Below, piece after piece: positions 45,360 to 54,316 of a DNA stretch of 64,000 bases. The DNA is taken from positions 62,001 through 126,000 of the forward strand of contig NZ_MAGP01000093.1 of NCBI RefSeq assembly GCF_002926165.1. Reading direction: 5' to 3'. The stretch's first letter is position 1. Every line of letters starts with the position of its first letter. A program made the translations under genes and the position numbers. This stretch comes from Micromonospora chalcea (GTDB lineage: Bacteria > Actinomycetota > Actinomycetes > Mycobacteriales > Micromonosporaceae). The notes under the pieces are model-generated. The model was not told the DNA's origin. It worked only from the letters and a program-made list of their open reading frames with translations, and made no database searches.

Positions 45360-45483
45360 TGCGACATGCCGTCGAGAACAGCATCGCCCGACTCAAGCGC
45401 CACCGCGGCGTGGCCACCCGCTACGACAAGTTGGCCGTCTGACTCCAAGCCCTCCTGACCATCACCATCATCTGCGAGTGGCA
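45360..45483 (+). pseudogene. C-terminal fragment of an IS5-like transposase
   Basis: The frame reads AVENSIARLKRHRGVATRYD, KLAV, then a stop codon and LQALLTITIICEWH. This is the conserved C-terminal ENxxxRLKxxRxxATRYDKLA segment of IS5-family transposases with an internal stop. Confidence 0.65.
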
Positions 45484-45764
45484 TTGAACACGACAGCCTG
45501 CGCCCGATCGACACCATGCCACGCAGCGGTCCTCTTCCTGTCGGCGGCGCGTGGTCTCGCGTTCAAAGGTCGCGTGGAGCGGACCATACCGCAACCGGTT
45601 CTACGCCAACGAGACGGGAGCCGAGCGTGGGCGAACCGGGTGGGCGCGTAGGCGGGTCGACGCCGTGAGGACCAGAGCACCGGCGGGACCGTCGGCCAGC
45701 ATTGCCGTATCGGCCGGGCGGACGGTGGCCAGGGGAGCCGGGGATGGGGGGGCCGACAGTACAT

Positions 45765-45978
45765 GGCCCCCCGTTTACCCCTCGAAAACCCCTGTCTGCG
45801 GTCAACAATCAGTGACAAGAAGTGCCCGATGCCTGGTCGCGTCTAGGCAGGTCAACGCAACTTTTTGATAATCAACGACAAGTTCGTTTCGGCTACGGTG
45901 GATAACAAGGGGTTTTGACAACCAATGGCAAGTCCTGAGAGGACTCGACAAGAGGTTGTCTTGGGTTCAAGTCCCTCG
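45765..45978 (+). repeat. Att-like repeat C
   Basis: Shares the framework of repeats A and B: the CCCCCCGTTTACCC block, CAACAATCAGTGACAA-type motifs, GGCTACGG, AACAAGGGG, TTGACAACCAATG and the terminal GGGTTCAAGTCCCTCG. The left half is more diverged, and the last 70 bases are very close to B. Same orientation. It marks the right edge of the defence cassette. Confidence 0.6.
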
Positions 45979-46196
45979 TTCCTATGAGCACTTGATGCCG
46001 AGTCGGCGCCGCGGAAGGCGTGGCGCGATGAGCTTGGCCGCAGCGCGCTGCAGCGAGCGAACGTCGCAGCCCAGCCTAGATGGCTGGTCCGGAGGCAGTT
46101 CAGGTGCTGTGCGCCGATGCGTACCGGTCGGCAGCCTGGGTGCCCACCGTGAGCTCGAGCCTCCTTCATTCCCTAGGAGCGCGTTTCGCATTGCTG

Positions 46197-46560
46197 TCAG
46201 TCGGGTGTGTTGAAGGTGAGGCGTTGTTGGCGGGTGAGGGCTTCGCCTCGGGCAAGGCGGCGGAGCGTGCCGCCGAGGGCCGCCGATCGGATCATGGCCC
46301 CGGGCGTTGCGCGGTGGGTTTCGTAGTCGCGGGACAGGCGGCGACGGTGGGCGGTGAGCCAGGCCAGGGTCCGTTCCACCACCCAGCGGCGTGGGTGGAC
46401 GACGAACCCTCTCTGGTCGGCAGGTTTGCGGACGATCTGGACGGTGGTGCGCAGCAGGTCGCGGGCCCAGTCGACGAGGCGGCCGGCGAAGCCGGTGTCG
46501 GCGAATACGTGCCGGATGGGGGTGCCGCGTAGGTGGCCAGTAGGGCGCCGTTGGTGCCGT
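46197..46560 (-). pseudogene. IS5-type transposase C-terminal remnant
   Basis: The minus strand reads IRHVFADTGFAGRLVDWARD, VQIVRKPADQRGF, RRWVVERTLAWLTAHRRR and TRQQRLTF, the C-terminal DDE part of an IS5-family transposase, including the catalytic Asp and Glu region. The N-terminal portion is missing; instead the reading frame runs into a hydrolase fragment. Confidence 0.7.
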
Positions 46561-46569
46561 CGCGGTCCT

Positions 46570-46775
46570 GCGGCCGAGAGATAGGTTTTGAAATCGGAGT
46601 CGGGAATTCTCTCTGCGTTCCAGCGTGGCGCCTTCGTCGGGGTGAGTTTGTCCCGCTCGCCGGCGTGAACGAGGGTCGGAGCGGTGAGGCGGTGTGCGCG
46701 CAGGCCCGGCGAGTAGAGCGGCATGTGCAGCAGGATGCAGGCTGCGACGCGCGGTGGTGGCATCCCGAGCCGGGT
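46570..46775 (-). pseudogene. Duplicated 3' fragment of the alpha/beta hydrolase gene
   Basis: The minus strand encodes ILLHMPLYSPGLRAHRLTAP, then LVHAGERDKLTPTKAPRW and IPDSDFKTY. This is a close copy of the corresponding part of the intact hydrolase at 49437-50369 (ILLHMPLYSPGLRAHRITAP, LVQAGERDELTPTKASRW). It is joined in frame to an IS5 transposase tail and has no upstream hydrolase part. Confidence 0.75.
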
Positions 46776-47089
46776 CGAGCCAAGGGGAGGGGTACGCCAT
46801 CTTCCGAGGAGGTCGCACGGCAATGAGAGGCGACTGGTCAGGCACCGTCAGTTCACCTGATTGCATGCGAGCTTCCGGAATCCATTCGGGCGTGCATGGT
46901 ACCCAGTGGTCCGGTTTGGACGACGCTCATGCTTCGGACGCTGAACCGGCTCTCTTTCGCCCGGGATCTTGCCTGCGGAGGCGTCAGGAGCTCTGGGCTG
47001 TTCGTTCGGTCGACCGGGGGTCCCGGGCGTCGGTCAAGACCGGGACCCCCGGATCGTTCGATGCTGCCGAGGAGTCGCTCCGCCCGGGG

Positions 47090-48412
47090 TTAGGGCAGCT
47101 GCGAAACCGTTGCGCAGTTGGAGACCTCGGGCGTGCCCTTCAGGCGGTCGGTAAGCCAGGTAATGGCGGTGCCCTGGTCTTTGAGCAGGGAGTCGACGTG
47201 GTTCAGGAACGGGCTTGGGCCATTGATGCCCGAGATCGGGGCGTAGACGACGTTGCCGCCGCGCTGGCACCAGTCGAGGGCCAGCTGGCGGGCCTGCGCG
47301 TGCTGGACGAGGTTGTCGTGCACGCCGGTGGCGACACGCACGATACCGGCCGGCTTCTGCGTTCCGATGCGCTGCTGCTCGATGAACGCCCGGAGCCTGG
47401 GTTCGGCCGCGATCATCGCTGAGGCGGACTCCAGGTTCTTCGTCCAGCCGTTGGTGCGCTGGTAGGAGTAGGTGGCCATCGCGTCCCATATGCACCGGGT
47501 GGTGAGGTCCTTGAGGACCGCCTTGCCGATGAAGCTGAGGTGGTTGTCCAGCACCGCCTGCAGCGACGGGTCGGACTGCGCGAACCCGTTCAGCGACCAG
47601 CCGATGGAAGCGACCAGTTCGGTGCCGTCGATACCCGACGTGACCGCGGCGAGGTCGGCCGGTACCGCGCCGGCGTAGCTCGCGCTCACGGGGACGTCCG
47701 GGGCGTAGGTCGGCTGGAGCTCGATGGCCGCGCCGACCGCCCCGCCGCCCTGGCTGAACCCGTACAGGCCGGTCGGTGAGGCGGCGGTGACGGACACACC
47801 GGGCAGGGATCGTGCGGCCCGCGCGGCGTCGAGCACCGCGTGACCCTCGTCGAGGCGGTTGACGTAGGTGTGCAACCGATCCGTGGTTCCCAGGCCGATG
47901 TGGTCGCTGACGGCGACCGCGATGCCCTTGCCCAGCAGCTGGTAGATCGCCAGATTCTCGATCCCGATCGAGAGGGTGCTGTTACCAAAGGCGATCACGT
48001 TCTGCAGGCCCAGGGAGGTGGCACACTGATCGCCCTGACCCGAGGTTCCCGGCGCGAGGACGACCAGCGGGCGCGGGCCGCTGCCCTGCCAACTCGCCGA
48101 CGGCTCGATGTACGCACCGGTCGCGGCGGCGGGCTGGCCGTTCGAGTCGGTGGTCTTGTACATGATCCGGGTCGCCCGTCCCGGAATGGGCCGTCCGTCC
48201 AGGCCCGGCAGCGACAGCGACAGCGGCAGCGGTTCGCTGCGCACCAGAGTCCCGTTCGCGGCGGGCAGTTGGGCGGGCGGGGAGTAGAACGCGGGAATCG
48301 TGATGCCCCGGGAGACGGTGCTGGCACTGGCTGTGGCTCCGGGGAGTGCCGCCAGACCGAGTCCGACGACGACGGCGAGTGCCGCGGCGCGGGTGAGAGC
48401 GCGTGCGGACAT
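47090..48412 (-). CDS. Secreted lipase (LIP family)
   Basis: A 440-residue exported alpha/beta hydrolase. The signal peptide MSARALTRAAALAVVVGLGL ends near ATASAS. The fold shows PLVVLAPGTSGQGDQC, AVSDHIGLGT and the nucleophile motif GLYGFSQGGGA, typical of the secretory (triacylglycerol) lipase family. GGAGG 7 bases upstream supports ATG 48412. The promoter region contains two palindromic operators (48567-48594) identical in type to those of the FMO promoter, so control by the nearby TetR protein is likely. It probably releases fatty acids or cleaves esters outside the cell. Confidence 0.8.
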   Translation of the reverse strand: MSARALTRAAALAVVVGLGLAALPGATASASTVSRGITIPAFYSPPAQLPAANGTLVRSEPLPLSLSLPGLDGRPIPGRATRIMYKTTDSNGQPAAATGAYIEPSASWQGSGPRPLVVLAPGTSGQGDQCATSLGLQNVIAFGNSTLSIGIENLAIYQLLGKGIAVAVSDHIGLGTTDRLHTYVNRLDEGHAVLDAARAARSLPGVSVTAASPTGLYGFSQGGGAVGAAIELQPTYAPDVPVSASYAGAVPADLAAVTSGIDGTELVASIGWSLNGFAQSDPSLQAVLDNHLSFIGKAVLKDLTTRCIWDAMATYSYQRTNGWTKNLESASAMIAAEPRLRAFIEQQRIGTQKPAGIVRVATGVHDNLVQHAQARQLALDWCQRGGNVVYAPISGINGPSPFLNHVDSLLKDQGTAITWLTDRLKGTPEVSNCATVSQLP

Positions 48413-48566
48413 GCGGTGACCTCCGTTGATGAGGGTGGTGGACATGACCGCAGGGTGATTCGACGTCCGAGGCGTCGAACCCTGCGGGTGAGTCGTGAGA
48501 CGGCGGGCAGACACGCGCTTCCTCGGCATGGGCTCATTGCAACTGCACGCCAATGTTTCCGGCATG

Positions 48567-48594
48567 TGACCAGTGGTCATGTGACCAGTGGTCA
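48567..48594. promoter_or_regulatory. Double palindromic operator upstream of the lipase gene
   Basis: Two copies of TGACCAGTGGTCA (48567-48579 and 48582-48594), 15 bases from start to start. The same arrangement with TGACCGGTGGTCA occurs at 51743-51770. Likely binding sites for the TetR regulator encoded at 52557-53249. Confidence 0.75.
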
Positions 48595-48684
48595 CATTAG
48601 CCCTCCGCGGTAGGGGCGACAAGACCTCGATCGCCCTTGTTCGATGTGTGTCAAGGACTCTGGACTGTGATTCGGGTTGCTGGT

Positions 48685-48805
48685 CTGGCTGCTGGCCGCC
48701 CGTTGAGAGTGTCGGTAAGGACTTTGGCCGGGCTGCGGTAGCCCAGCCGGGAGTGCAGGGTTGCCGTTTGTAGAGCACTTCGATGTACTCGGCCACGACC
48801 AACCG
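48685..48805 (-). pseudogene. IS3 orfB C-terminal remnant
   Basis: VVAEYIEVLYKRQ in one frame continues as LHSRLGYRSPAKVLTDTL in another: the conserved IS3 OrfB tail (EYIExxYNRxRxHSxLGYxSP). One frameshift; nothing else of the gene remains. Confidence 0.6.
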
Positions 48806-49335
48806 TGGCTGTTACCGCCAATGACACGATCGGGTAGGTCGCCTCCTGCGCCTCTATCGCCGCCAGCGCACAGCTGCGAGTGCGTCCGGGTGAAAAGGCC
48901 GCGGCTTTAGCCGACGGACCTCGTCTTCCGGCTCTTGCGGGGGCATGCTCCACAGGTGACAGTGCACACTCGCGGTCCGGGCTCGCTTGCCGCCACGCGT
49001 CGACCCCGCTGCTGGGGTCCCGTCATGGATACCAAGATGACGGGCGACACCCGCGACGGGACGGCCGGCGCCCGGACGAGGGCCGCCGTCAGTGGCGCTT
49101 GGCCACTGAACGGCCGTGCTTGGGAACGCGAGCTGGCCCGCCACGACGCCGGTGAAGTGGGGGTCGCGCGCGTGGCGATCGCGGCGCGCCAGGCCTCGTT
49201 CTCCCGGGCGATGCTCAGTAGCGGGCAGGGCTGCCCGGTACTGCCTCTTCGATCGCTCCATGCTCGGCGACCACTGTGGAAGCGGCGTTCGACGAGCTGG
49301 TAGTGGCGGCGAGCCCAATAATGCTGAGGATGTAG

Positions 49336-49440
49336 CCGTCACGTGCGCGCCCGTTCGGCTCAGCCCGATGCCCACCGCACGGCCGATCCACGACCCAGCT
49401 CCGGGCCCAAGACGGCGACCGTGCCGTCGAAGGCACTCAT
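49336..49440 (-). pseudogene. N-terminal remnant of a short-chain dehydrogenase
   Basis: From an ATG overlapping the hydrolase stop, the minus strand reads MSAFDGTVAV and, after a frameshift, GAGSWIGRAVGIGLSRTGAH, the Rossmann GxxxGxG nucleotide-binding start of SDR enzymes. The rest is missing. It was presumably the third gene of the FMO-hydrolase operon. Confidence 0.55.
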
Positions 49441-50369
49441 TGCCGCACGGGTACGCGGCTGTTGAGGAACGCGATCTGGTCGGCGACCACGCCCTCAAAG
49501 TGAGGGTCGACGTAAGGATCGAAGTGGCCGCACGGATAGGTCTTGAACACGGAATCCGGGATGCGCCCGGCGACCCAGCGTGACGCCTTCGTCGGGGTGA
49601 GTTCGTCTCGCTCGCCAGCCTGAACCAGAGTCGGGGCGGTGATGCGGTGTGCGCGCAGACCCGGCGAGTAGAGCGGCATGTGCAGCAGGATGCGGGCGGC
49701 GACGCGGTTGTGAGGCAGGACGCTGTCGACATCCAGGCCCTCGGCCAGCCGTCGCAGGATTTCGATGCCGTCGTCGTCGAGCATGACGGCAAGGGTGCCG
49801 GTGTCTCCGATTGACGGTACGTAGTACGGCGAGCGGCCGGTGAGCTGCCGTGTCAGATCCTTGACGGCCGCGACGCCGAGACGGGTGACGTGGCGGGCAC
49901 CCATCGCGATCGTGGCGTGCGGTCCGGAGACGTGGGGGACCTGGGCGATGACGGCCGCGAGGTCGTGGTCGCGGGCCGCGGCGTGCAGGACGTGCCCGCC
50001 GCTCAGCGAGGAGCCCCACGCGACGATCCGTCCCGTGTCGACCCCGGGCAGCGCGCGTGCGTAGGCGATGGCTGCCCGCCAGTCTTGCTGTTGGCGGGAC
50101 AGGCTCAGCAGCTCGCGGGGCTGGCCGGTGCTGTCGCCGAAATGCCGGTAGTCGAAGACGAGGACGGCGTACCCGGCGTCGGCGAAGCGCTGGGCGTAGG
50201 CGTCGAGCCTCAGTGTCCGAATCGCGCCGAAGCCGTGCGCCATCACGACGACGGGGGGACGTTCCACGTTCTCGGGCCGGTAGAGCCAGGCGGCGCAAGA
50301 GTCTCGGCCTACAGGGAAAGTGACATCCGATCGTCGAGCGCTGGCAGGTGTGATGGGCGCAGGGTTCAT
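49437..50369 (-). CDS. Alpha/beta hydrolase (dienelactone hydrolase-like)
   Basis: A 310-residue cytoplasmic hydrolase. It has the oxyanion region VVVMAHGFGAIR, the DYRHFGDSTGQPRE segment, the nucleophile elbow GSSLSGG, a late acidic GERDEL and a histidine in CGHFDPY, which together give a plausible Ser-Asp/Glu-His triad. The start overlaps the FMO stop as ATGA, so it is expressed with it. A partial copy of its 3' part exists at 46570-46775. A role in cleaving esters or lactones made by the FMO is inferred from the pairing. Confidence 0.8.
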   Translation of the reverse strand: MNPAPITPASARRSDVTFPVGRDSCAAWLYRPENVERPPVVVMAHGFGAIRTLRLDAYAQRFADAGYAVLVFDYRHFGDSTGQPRELLSLSRQQQDWRAAIAYARALPGVDTGRIVAWGSSLSGGHVLHAAARDHDLAAVIAQVPHVSGPHATIAMGARHVTRLGVAAVKDLTRQLTGRSPYYVPSIGDTGTLAVMLDDDGIEILRRLAEGLDVDSVLPHNRVAARILLHMPLYSPGLRAHRITAPTLVQAGERDELTPTKASRWVAGRIPDSVFKTYPCGHFDPYVDPHFEGVVADQIAFLNSRVPVRQ

Positions 50370-51721
50370 CGGATCTCACCGACCATCGGGAGCCGGTCCC
50401 CGGCGCCTCCGCGGGCTCGTCTTGCGCCCCGGGCTCGCTCAACTCGCAGGCTGCGCATGTAGTCGTCGAAGTCGACCTGAATGGTGTGTCGCTTGCTGCG
50501 GACGTAGCGTTTCGCGAGTGAGGCGCGGTAGCGGTTGATCTCGCTCTCCATTGCGGCGCGGCCCGGGAGGGCGTAGAGGCCTTGCAAGTGGTCGGCGATG
50601 ATCTCAGACTGGCGTTCGGCGATCGGCATGATGGCGCCGAGGGGCTGGATCAGTCCGACGAAGTACAGGTGTGGCGTGGTAGTGGAAAACATCCTCTTGT
50701 AGAGGCGGATGTCGTTGCTGTCACCGGCGTCCAGGAACGCCGGATCGAAGAACGGGAAGCTCAGCTTGTACCCGGTGCAGTAAACGACGAGGTCCGCGTC
50801 GACCCGGCTGCCGTCGGTGAACACGACAGTGTCGCGGTCGAACCGCTCGATGTTGGGCTTCGGGGTGATCGCGCCGTGGGCCAGGCGGTCCAGGATCCGG
50901 CTCGACATTGTGGGGTGGGCCTGGGCGAACTTGTGGTCGGGCGCCGGCAGCCCGTACCGGTTCATGGGGCCGGTCGTCACCTTGAAGAGCAGCCGCGCCA
51001 GCGGCCAGCGGACCGCGCCGGGGATCCACTCCTTGCCGGCGATCTGGTCGTAAGGCCGGCCGAAGACGTACTTGGGGATGATGTGCACTCCACTGCGGGC
51101 CGCCAGGTAGGTCGCTCGTGCGTGGTAGCTGGCGTCGACGGCGATGTCCATGGCGCTGTTGCCCATCCCGAGGACGACGACCCGTTTGCCCGCGAGTTGG
51201 GTTTCGCTGGAGTAGCTGTGCGAGTGGATCTGTTCGATGCTCGTCGTGTCGGAGCCGGGAAAGGCCGGTTCGGGCCAGCGCGGGTCCCAGTGGTGTCCGT
51301 TCGCTACGCAGACGGCGTCGTAGCGGCGACGCTCACCTGTGGTCAGGGTGACGTCGAAGCCGCCGCCGGCCAACGGCTCGACGTGGCTCACCCCCGTGCC
51401 GAAGACGATCCGGTCACGGAAGCCGAAGTGGTCGACGTAGGCGTCGAAGTAGGCCGCGACCTGGTCGTGGCGTGCGAAGTCGGGCAGATGGTCGGGCATC
51501 GGGAAGTCGCTGAACTGCATGCGTTCCCTGGAGGTGTTGATGTGCAACGACCGGTACGCGGCAGAGACACCGTTCTTGTTGCCCCACACCCAGTTCCCGC
51601 CGACGCGGTCGGAGAGCTCGTAGCAGTCGAAGGCGATGCCGCGCTCGTGCAGTACCTTCGCGGTGGCAATCCCTGAGGAACCGGCGCCGATGATGCACGT
51701 ACGGATCGGAACGGACGACAT
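50366..51721 (-). CDS. Flavin-containing monooxygenase
   Basis: A 451-residue FMO/Baeyer-Villiger-like enzyme. The FAD motif CIIGAGSSGIATAKVL is at the N-terminus, followed by YELSDRVGGNWVWGN. The FMO identity region reads FPGSDTTSIEQIHSHSY, and the NADPH-binding motif is VVVLGMGNSAMDIAV. The segment YCTGYKLSFPFF is also typical. GGAGG 8 bases upstream supports ATG 51721. The gene shares its divergent promoter region, with a double operator, with the hydrolase at 51788. It probably oxygenates a ketone or lipid-like substrate whose products are handled by the hydrolases nearby. Confidence 0.85.
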   Translation of the reverse strand: MSSVPIRTCIIGAGSSGIATAKVLHERGIAFDCYELSDRVGGNWVWGNKNGVSAAYRSLHINTSRERMQFSDFPMPDHLPDFARHDQVAAYFDAYVDHFGFRDRIVFGTGVSHVEPLAGGGFDVTLTTGERRRYDAVCVANGHHWDPRWPEPAFPGSDTTSIEQIHSHSYSSETQLAGKRVVVLGMGNSAMDIAVDASYHARATYLAARSGVHIIPKYVFGRPYDQIAGKEWIPGAVRWPLARLLFKVTTGPMNRYGLPAPDHKFAQAHPTMSSRILDRLAHGAITPKPNIERFDRDTVVFTDGSRVDADLVVYCTGYKLSFPFFDPAFLDAGDSNDIRLYKRMFSTTTPHLYFVGLIQPLGAIMPIAERQSEIIADHLQGLYALPGRAAMESEINRYRASLAKRYVRSKRHTIQVDFDDYMRSLRVERARGARRARGGAGDRLPMVGEIR

Positions 51722-51742
51722 CGTCTGGCCTCCACACGATTG

Positions 51743-51770
51743 TGACCGGTGGTCATATGACCGGTGGTCA
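51743..51770. promoter_or_regulatory. Double palindromic operator between the divergent FMO and hydrolase genes
   Basis: Two copies of TGACCGGTGGTCA (51743-51755 and 51758-51770), again 15 bases apart. Placed 22 bases from the FMO start and 17 from the hydrolase start, so bound repressor would block both. Confidence 0.8.
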
Positions 51771-51787
51771 CTGTATGGTTTGGTGCC

Positions 51788-52591
51788 GTGGCGCGCAACG
51801 CTCCCCCAATACCGTCCTCCGGCCGGGGTCCTGCCCTGGAGGTGATCCGACGGGCCCCGGTCGACGCCGGGAATCGCCCGCCGTTGCTGTTCGTGCACGG
51901 CCTCGGCCACGGCGCCTGGTGCTGGGAGCACTGGCTCGACGCCGCCGCGGATGCCGGTTACCCCGCCGCCGCCGTGTCACTGCGGGGCCACGCCGGAAGC
52001 GGCGGGTCGCTGCGACGGGCGACGCTTGGCTCCTACGTCGACGACGTGGTCCGGGTCGCGGCGACGTTCCCGCGCCAGGTGGTCCTGATCGGTCATTCGA
52101 TGGGAGGACTGGTGGTCCAGCGGGCGCTCGCCCGTTACGCGGCCCGGGCAGCCGTGCTGGTCGCGCCGGTCCCGGCTCAGCCAGCCGTCGGGTCCCTCAT
52201 CTGCATCGCCCGGCGCCATCCCGTCGACGCGCTTCGCCTGATGCTGGGGGCAAGCCTGCCCCTGCGCCCCGACTACCTCTTCACCGGCCTTTCTGCGGCC
52301 GACGCGACGCGCCTCGCAGCGCGGTGCGGCCGGGAATCGTCGCTGGCCCAGTACCAGCTGCTGTTCCATCGACCATCGCCGCCCCCGCGCGGCAGGCCGC
52401 CCGTGCTGGTCCTCGCCACCCCGGACGACCGCCTCGTCCCCCTTGGCGGCATCCGGGCAACGGCCCTCCGCTACCAGGCCGAAGTGAAGGAGTTCCCCGG
52501 CATGGGCCACGACCTGATGCTCGACGCGGGCTGGGAGCGGCCCGCGGAGGCGATGCTCACCTGGCTTCAGCGAGCGCCGGCCCCGTACTGA
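51788..52591 (+). CDS. Alpha/beta hydrolase (esterase/lipase-like)
   Basis: A 267-residue hydrolase with the oxyanion motif LLFVHGLGHGAWCWEHW, the LRGHAGSGG segment, the nucleophile elbow IGHSMGGLV, a late Asp in TPDDRLVP and His in GMGHDLML. GTG 51788 is used because the earlier in-frame GTG lies inside the operator. No Shine-Dalgarno is visible, so the message may be nearly leaderless. The 3' end overlaps the convergent TetR gene by 35 bases. Confidence 0.8.
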   Translation: MARNAPPIPSSGRGPALEVIRRAPVDAGNRPPLLFVHGLGHGAWCWEHWLDAAADAGYPAAAVSLRGHAGSGGSLRRATLGSYVDDVVRVAATFPRQVVLIGHSMGGLVVQRALARYAARAAVLVAPVPAQPAVGSLICIARRHPVDALRLMLGASLPLRPDYLFTGLSAADATRLAARCGRESSLAQYQLLFHRPSPPPRGRPPVLVLATPDDRLVPLGGIRATALRYQAEVKEFPGMGHDLMLDAGWERPAEAMLTWLQRAPAPY

Positions 52592-53249
52592 TCGGGCGCG
52601 TCTGGCCGGAGGCCCCGTAGGCCGCCTCCAAGGGCGCGAGCAACCGCTCGATGGAGGCCTGCCGTTCGGCGGGATCTGACGAGGCGAGACCAAGGACGGG
52701 ATCCAGCCCCGGGTGATGAGGGGCGAGGGCAAGATGTGGCAGCAGCAGGAGCAGCCACGCCTGGATCGCGTCCAGGTCGGCGTCGGCCCGCAGCTCGCCC
52801 CGCTCACGGCCCAACTCCAGCAACGGCGTGAGGACCTCGACATAGTGCCGGTTTGCGACTGCCCGGACTGCGGCCCGGGCGGTGCCCTCCGGTTCGAGGT
52901 TGACCGCGGCGGTGAAGGCGAGATCGAGAGGGTGGTCATCGAAGTAGGCAACCCAGACCCGGGTCAGTTCACGGACGGCCGCGAAGAAGCCCTTGTCCCA
53001 CGGCAGGTGCGGGATCTGCTCCTCCATCGCAGCCCGGATTCGCTGGCTCGCCAGCTCCGAGAGGTAGGCGTAGAGGTCGACTTTGTCGTGGAAGTACTGA
53101 AAAAGGCTGCCCTTCGACACGCCCGCGTGGCGGGCGACGACGTTCAGGCTGCCCGCCGAGAACCCGTGCTCGGCGAACTCCGCCTCGGCCGCCGCGAGCA
53201 CTGCAGCGCGACGAGACTCGGGCAGCCGTTCCCACGTCGCCGTCGGCAT
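52557..53249 (-). CDS. TetR-family transcriptional regulator
   Basis: A 230-residue regulator. The N-terminal helix-turn-helix reads AAEAEFAEHGFSAGSLNVVA, then AGVSKGSLFQYFHDKVDLYA, the classical TetR pattern. The C-terminal helical domain is the ligand-binding part. ATG 53249 is preferred to GTG 53270 because GGAGGA precedes it. A half-site TGACCGGTG (minus strand) lies near its own start (53268-53276), so weak autoregulation is possible. It probably represses the lipase and the FMO/hydrolase promoters until a lipid or ketone ligand binds; the ligand is unknown. Confidence 0.8.
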   Translation of the reverse strand: MPTATWERLPESRRAAVLAAAEAEFAEHGFSAGSLNVVARHAGVSKGSLFQYFHDKVDLYAYLSELASQRIRAAMEEQIPHLPWDKGFFAAVRELTRVWVAYFDDHPLDLAFTAAVNLEPEGTARAAVRAVANRHYVEVLTPLLELGRERGELRADADLDAIQAWLLLLLPHLALAPHHPGLDPVLGLASSDPAERQASIERLLAPLEAAYGASGQTRPISTGPALAEAR

Positions 53250-53872
53250 CCTCGAGTCCTCCCTACGCACCGGTCACGTCGCTTAAGAGCGTCCCGTCCG
53301 AGCACCAGCCCCGTGGGACCCATGCTGAGCGCGACGGACGAGAGCCCTGAACGTTGCCGCTACGTCCAAGACTATCTAGCGCCCCGCTGGGGAGCACCAC
53401 TGGATGCACACCTCATCGGTGCGGTCATGTACCTGACCGGCGCGCGGCCACCCTCTACAGCCGGCAGGACGGCTTCACCGCGCCGGCGGGTTCTCCCGCC
53501 GAGTCGCCCAACGAGGTGGCCCGCGGCAACCAGGCATTCTGGGAGGCCGCGCAGCGCCCCACCCCCAAGAACAGCAAAGGGCTGCTCCACACGCTTCTAC
53601 GGCGCCGCCGGAACCACCGATGAGTGGCGGAGACGAGAGCGTGCGGCTGGCCGACCGGCTCGAATCCGCACTTCTGACGGACCGTCGGCGGCCGCCGCCT
53701 CAACTGCGCCCGCGGACAGCTGCAAGCAGAACGACTGGGCACAGCGCGAGCTGGTGGCGCACCCGGAGGTGCAGCGGCGCAGCGACACCCTTCAGCTGAC
53801 GACCGAACAAGAGAGATGCGACCCCCTGGGTGAGCACACCCCCGGCGCTGCTAACGCCCCTGCCAGGAGTCA
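53250..53872. other. Gene-free stretch, probably decayed coding DNA
   Basis: About 620 bases between the TetR gene and the GNAT remnant. Short protein-like pieces occur (for example ESPNEVARGNQAFWEAAQR in one frame), but I cannot assemble or identify a gene. Confidence 0.35.
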
Positions 53873-54288
53873 CCAGCCATACGACCCGCCGTCACCGTCC
53901 GCCGCGCCATCCCCGACGACGAAGACCCGGCTGCTCTTCGCGCTCGCGGATTCGTTCCTTCAGGTGCCCCTTTGCCGCGTGGCTCGTTCCCGACGAGAAC
54001 GACCGGCGCCCCGTCTGCTACCGCTACTTCCGACTGGTGCTTCAACACGCGCTCAGGCACGGCACCGTGGACACCAACGCCGATCTGTCCGCCGTAGCGG
54101 TCTGGTACGGGCGCGGCGAGGTTCAGCCGGCGGTCGAACCCGACCACCAGGACGCTCTGAAGCAGGCCACCGGCAAGTGCGCCCCCGTGTTCAACCTGCT
54201 GGACGCGATGCCCGAGGCGGACCACCCGCGCATCCCGCACGACTGCCTCGCCTACCTCGCCGTCGACATTCTGGTGATGGGGGAGCGG
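53873..54288 (+). pseudogene. GNAT acetyltransferase remnant
   Basis: The pieces VRRAIPDDEDPAAL, then FAAWLVPDENDRRP, YFRLVLQHALRHGTVD, LSAVAVWYGR and IPHDCLAYLAVDILVMG follow a GNAT acetyltransferase of the type encoded intact at the right edge of the window. A frameshift separates the first part, and the C-terminal acetyl-CoA-binding motif (QxxGxG/A) is missing because the sequence runs into att-like repeat D. Confidence 0.6.
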
Positions 54289-54316
54289 GACGCGGTGGAC
54301 TGGCGACGCCCCTGTA

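Larger units (their letters stand above)
44871..46196. other. Mobile-element graveyard right of the defence cassette
   Basis: About 1.3 kb without an intact gene. It holds an IS3 orfA remnant, an IS5-like C-terminal remnant and att-like repeat C, all listed separately. Confidence 0.6.
48413..49335. other. Regulatory and decayed region between lipase and hydrolase genes
   Basis: About 0.9 kb. It holds the lipase promoter with a double operator and an IS3 orfB tail, which are listed separately, and about 500 further bases in which I recognise no gene. Confidence 0.5.

Noticed and set aside
45172..45651. 159-codon plus-strand gene
   Set aside because: It spans two transposase remnants in wrong frames or strands and has shadow-type composition.
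53318..53830. Coding potential between the TetR gene and the GNAT remnant
   Set aside because: Protein-like fragments exist, but no frame, start or family could be supported.
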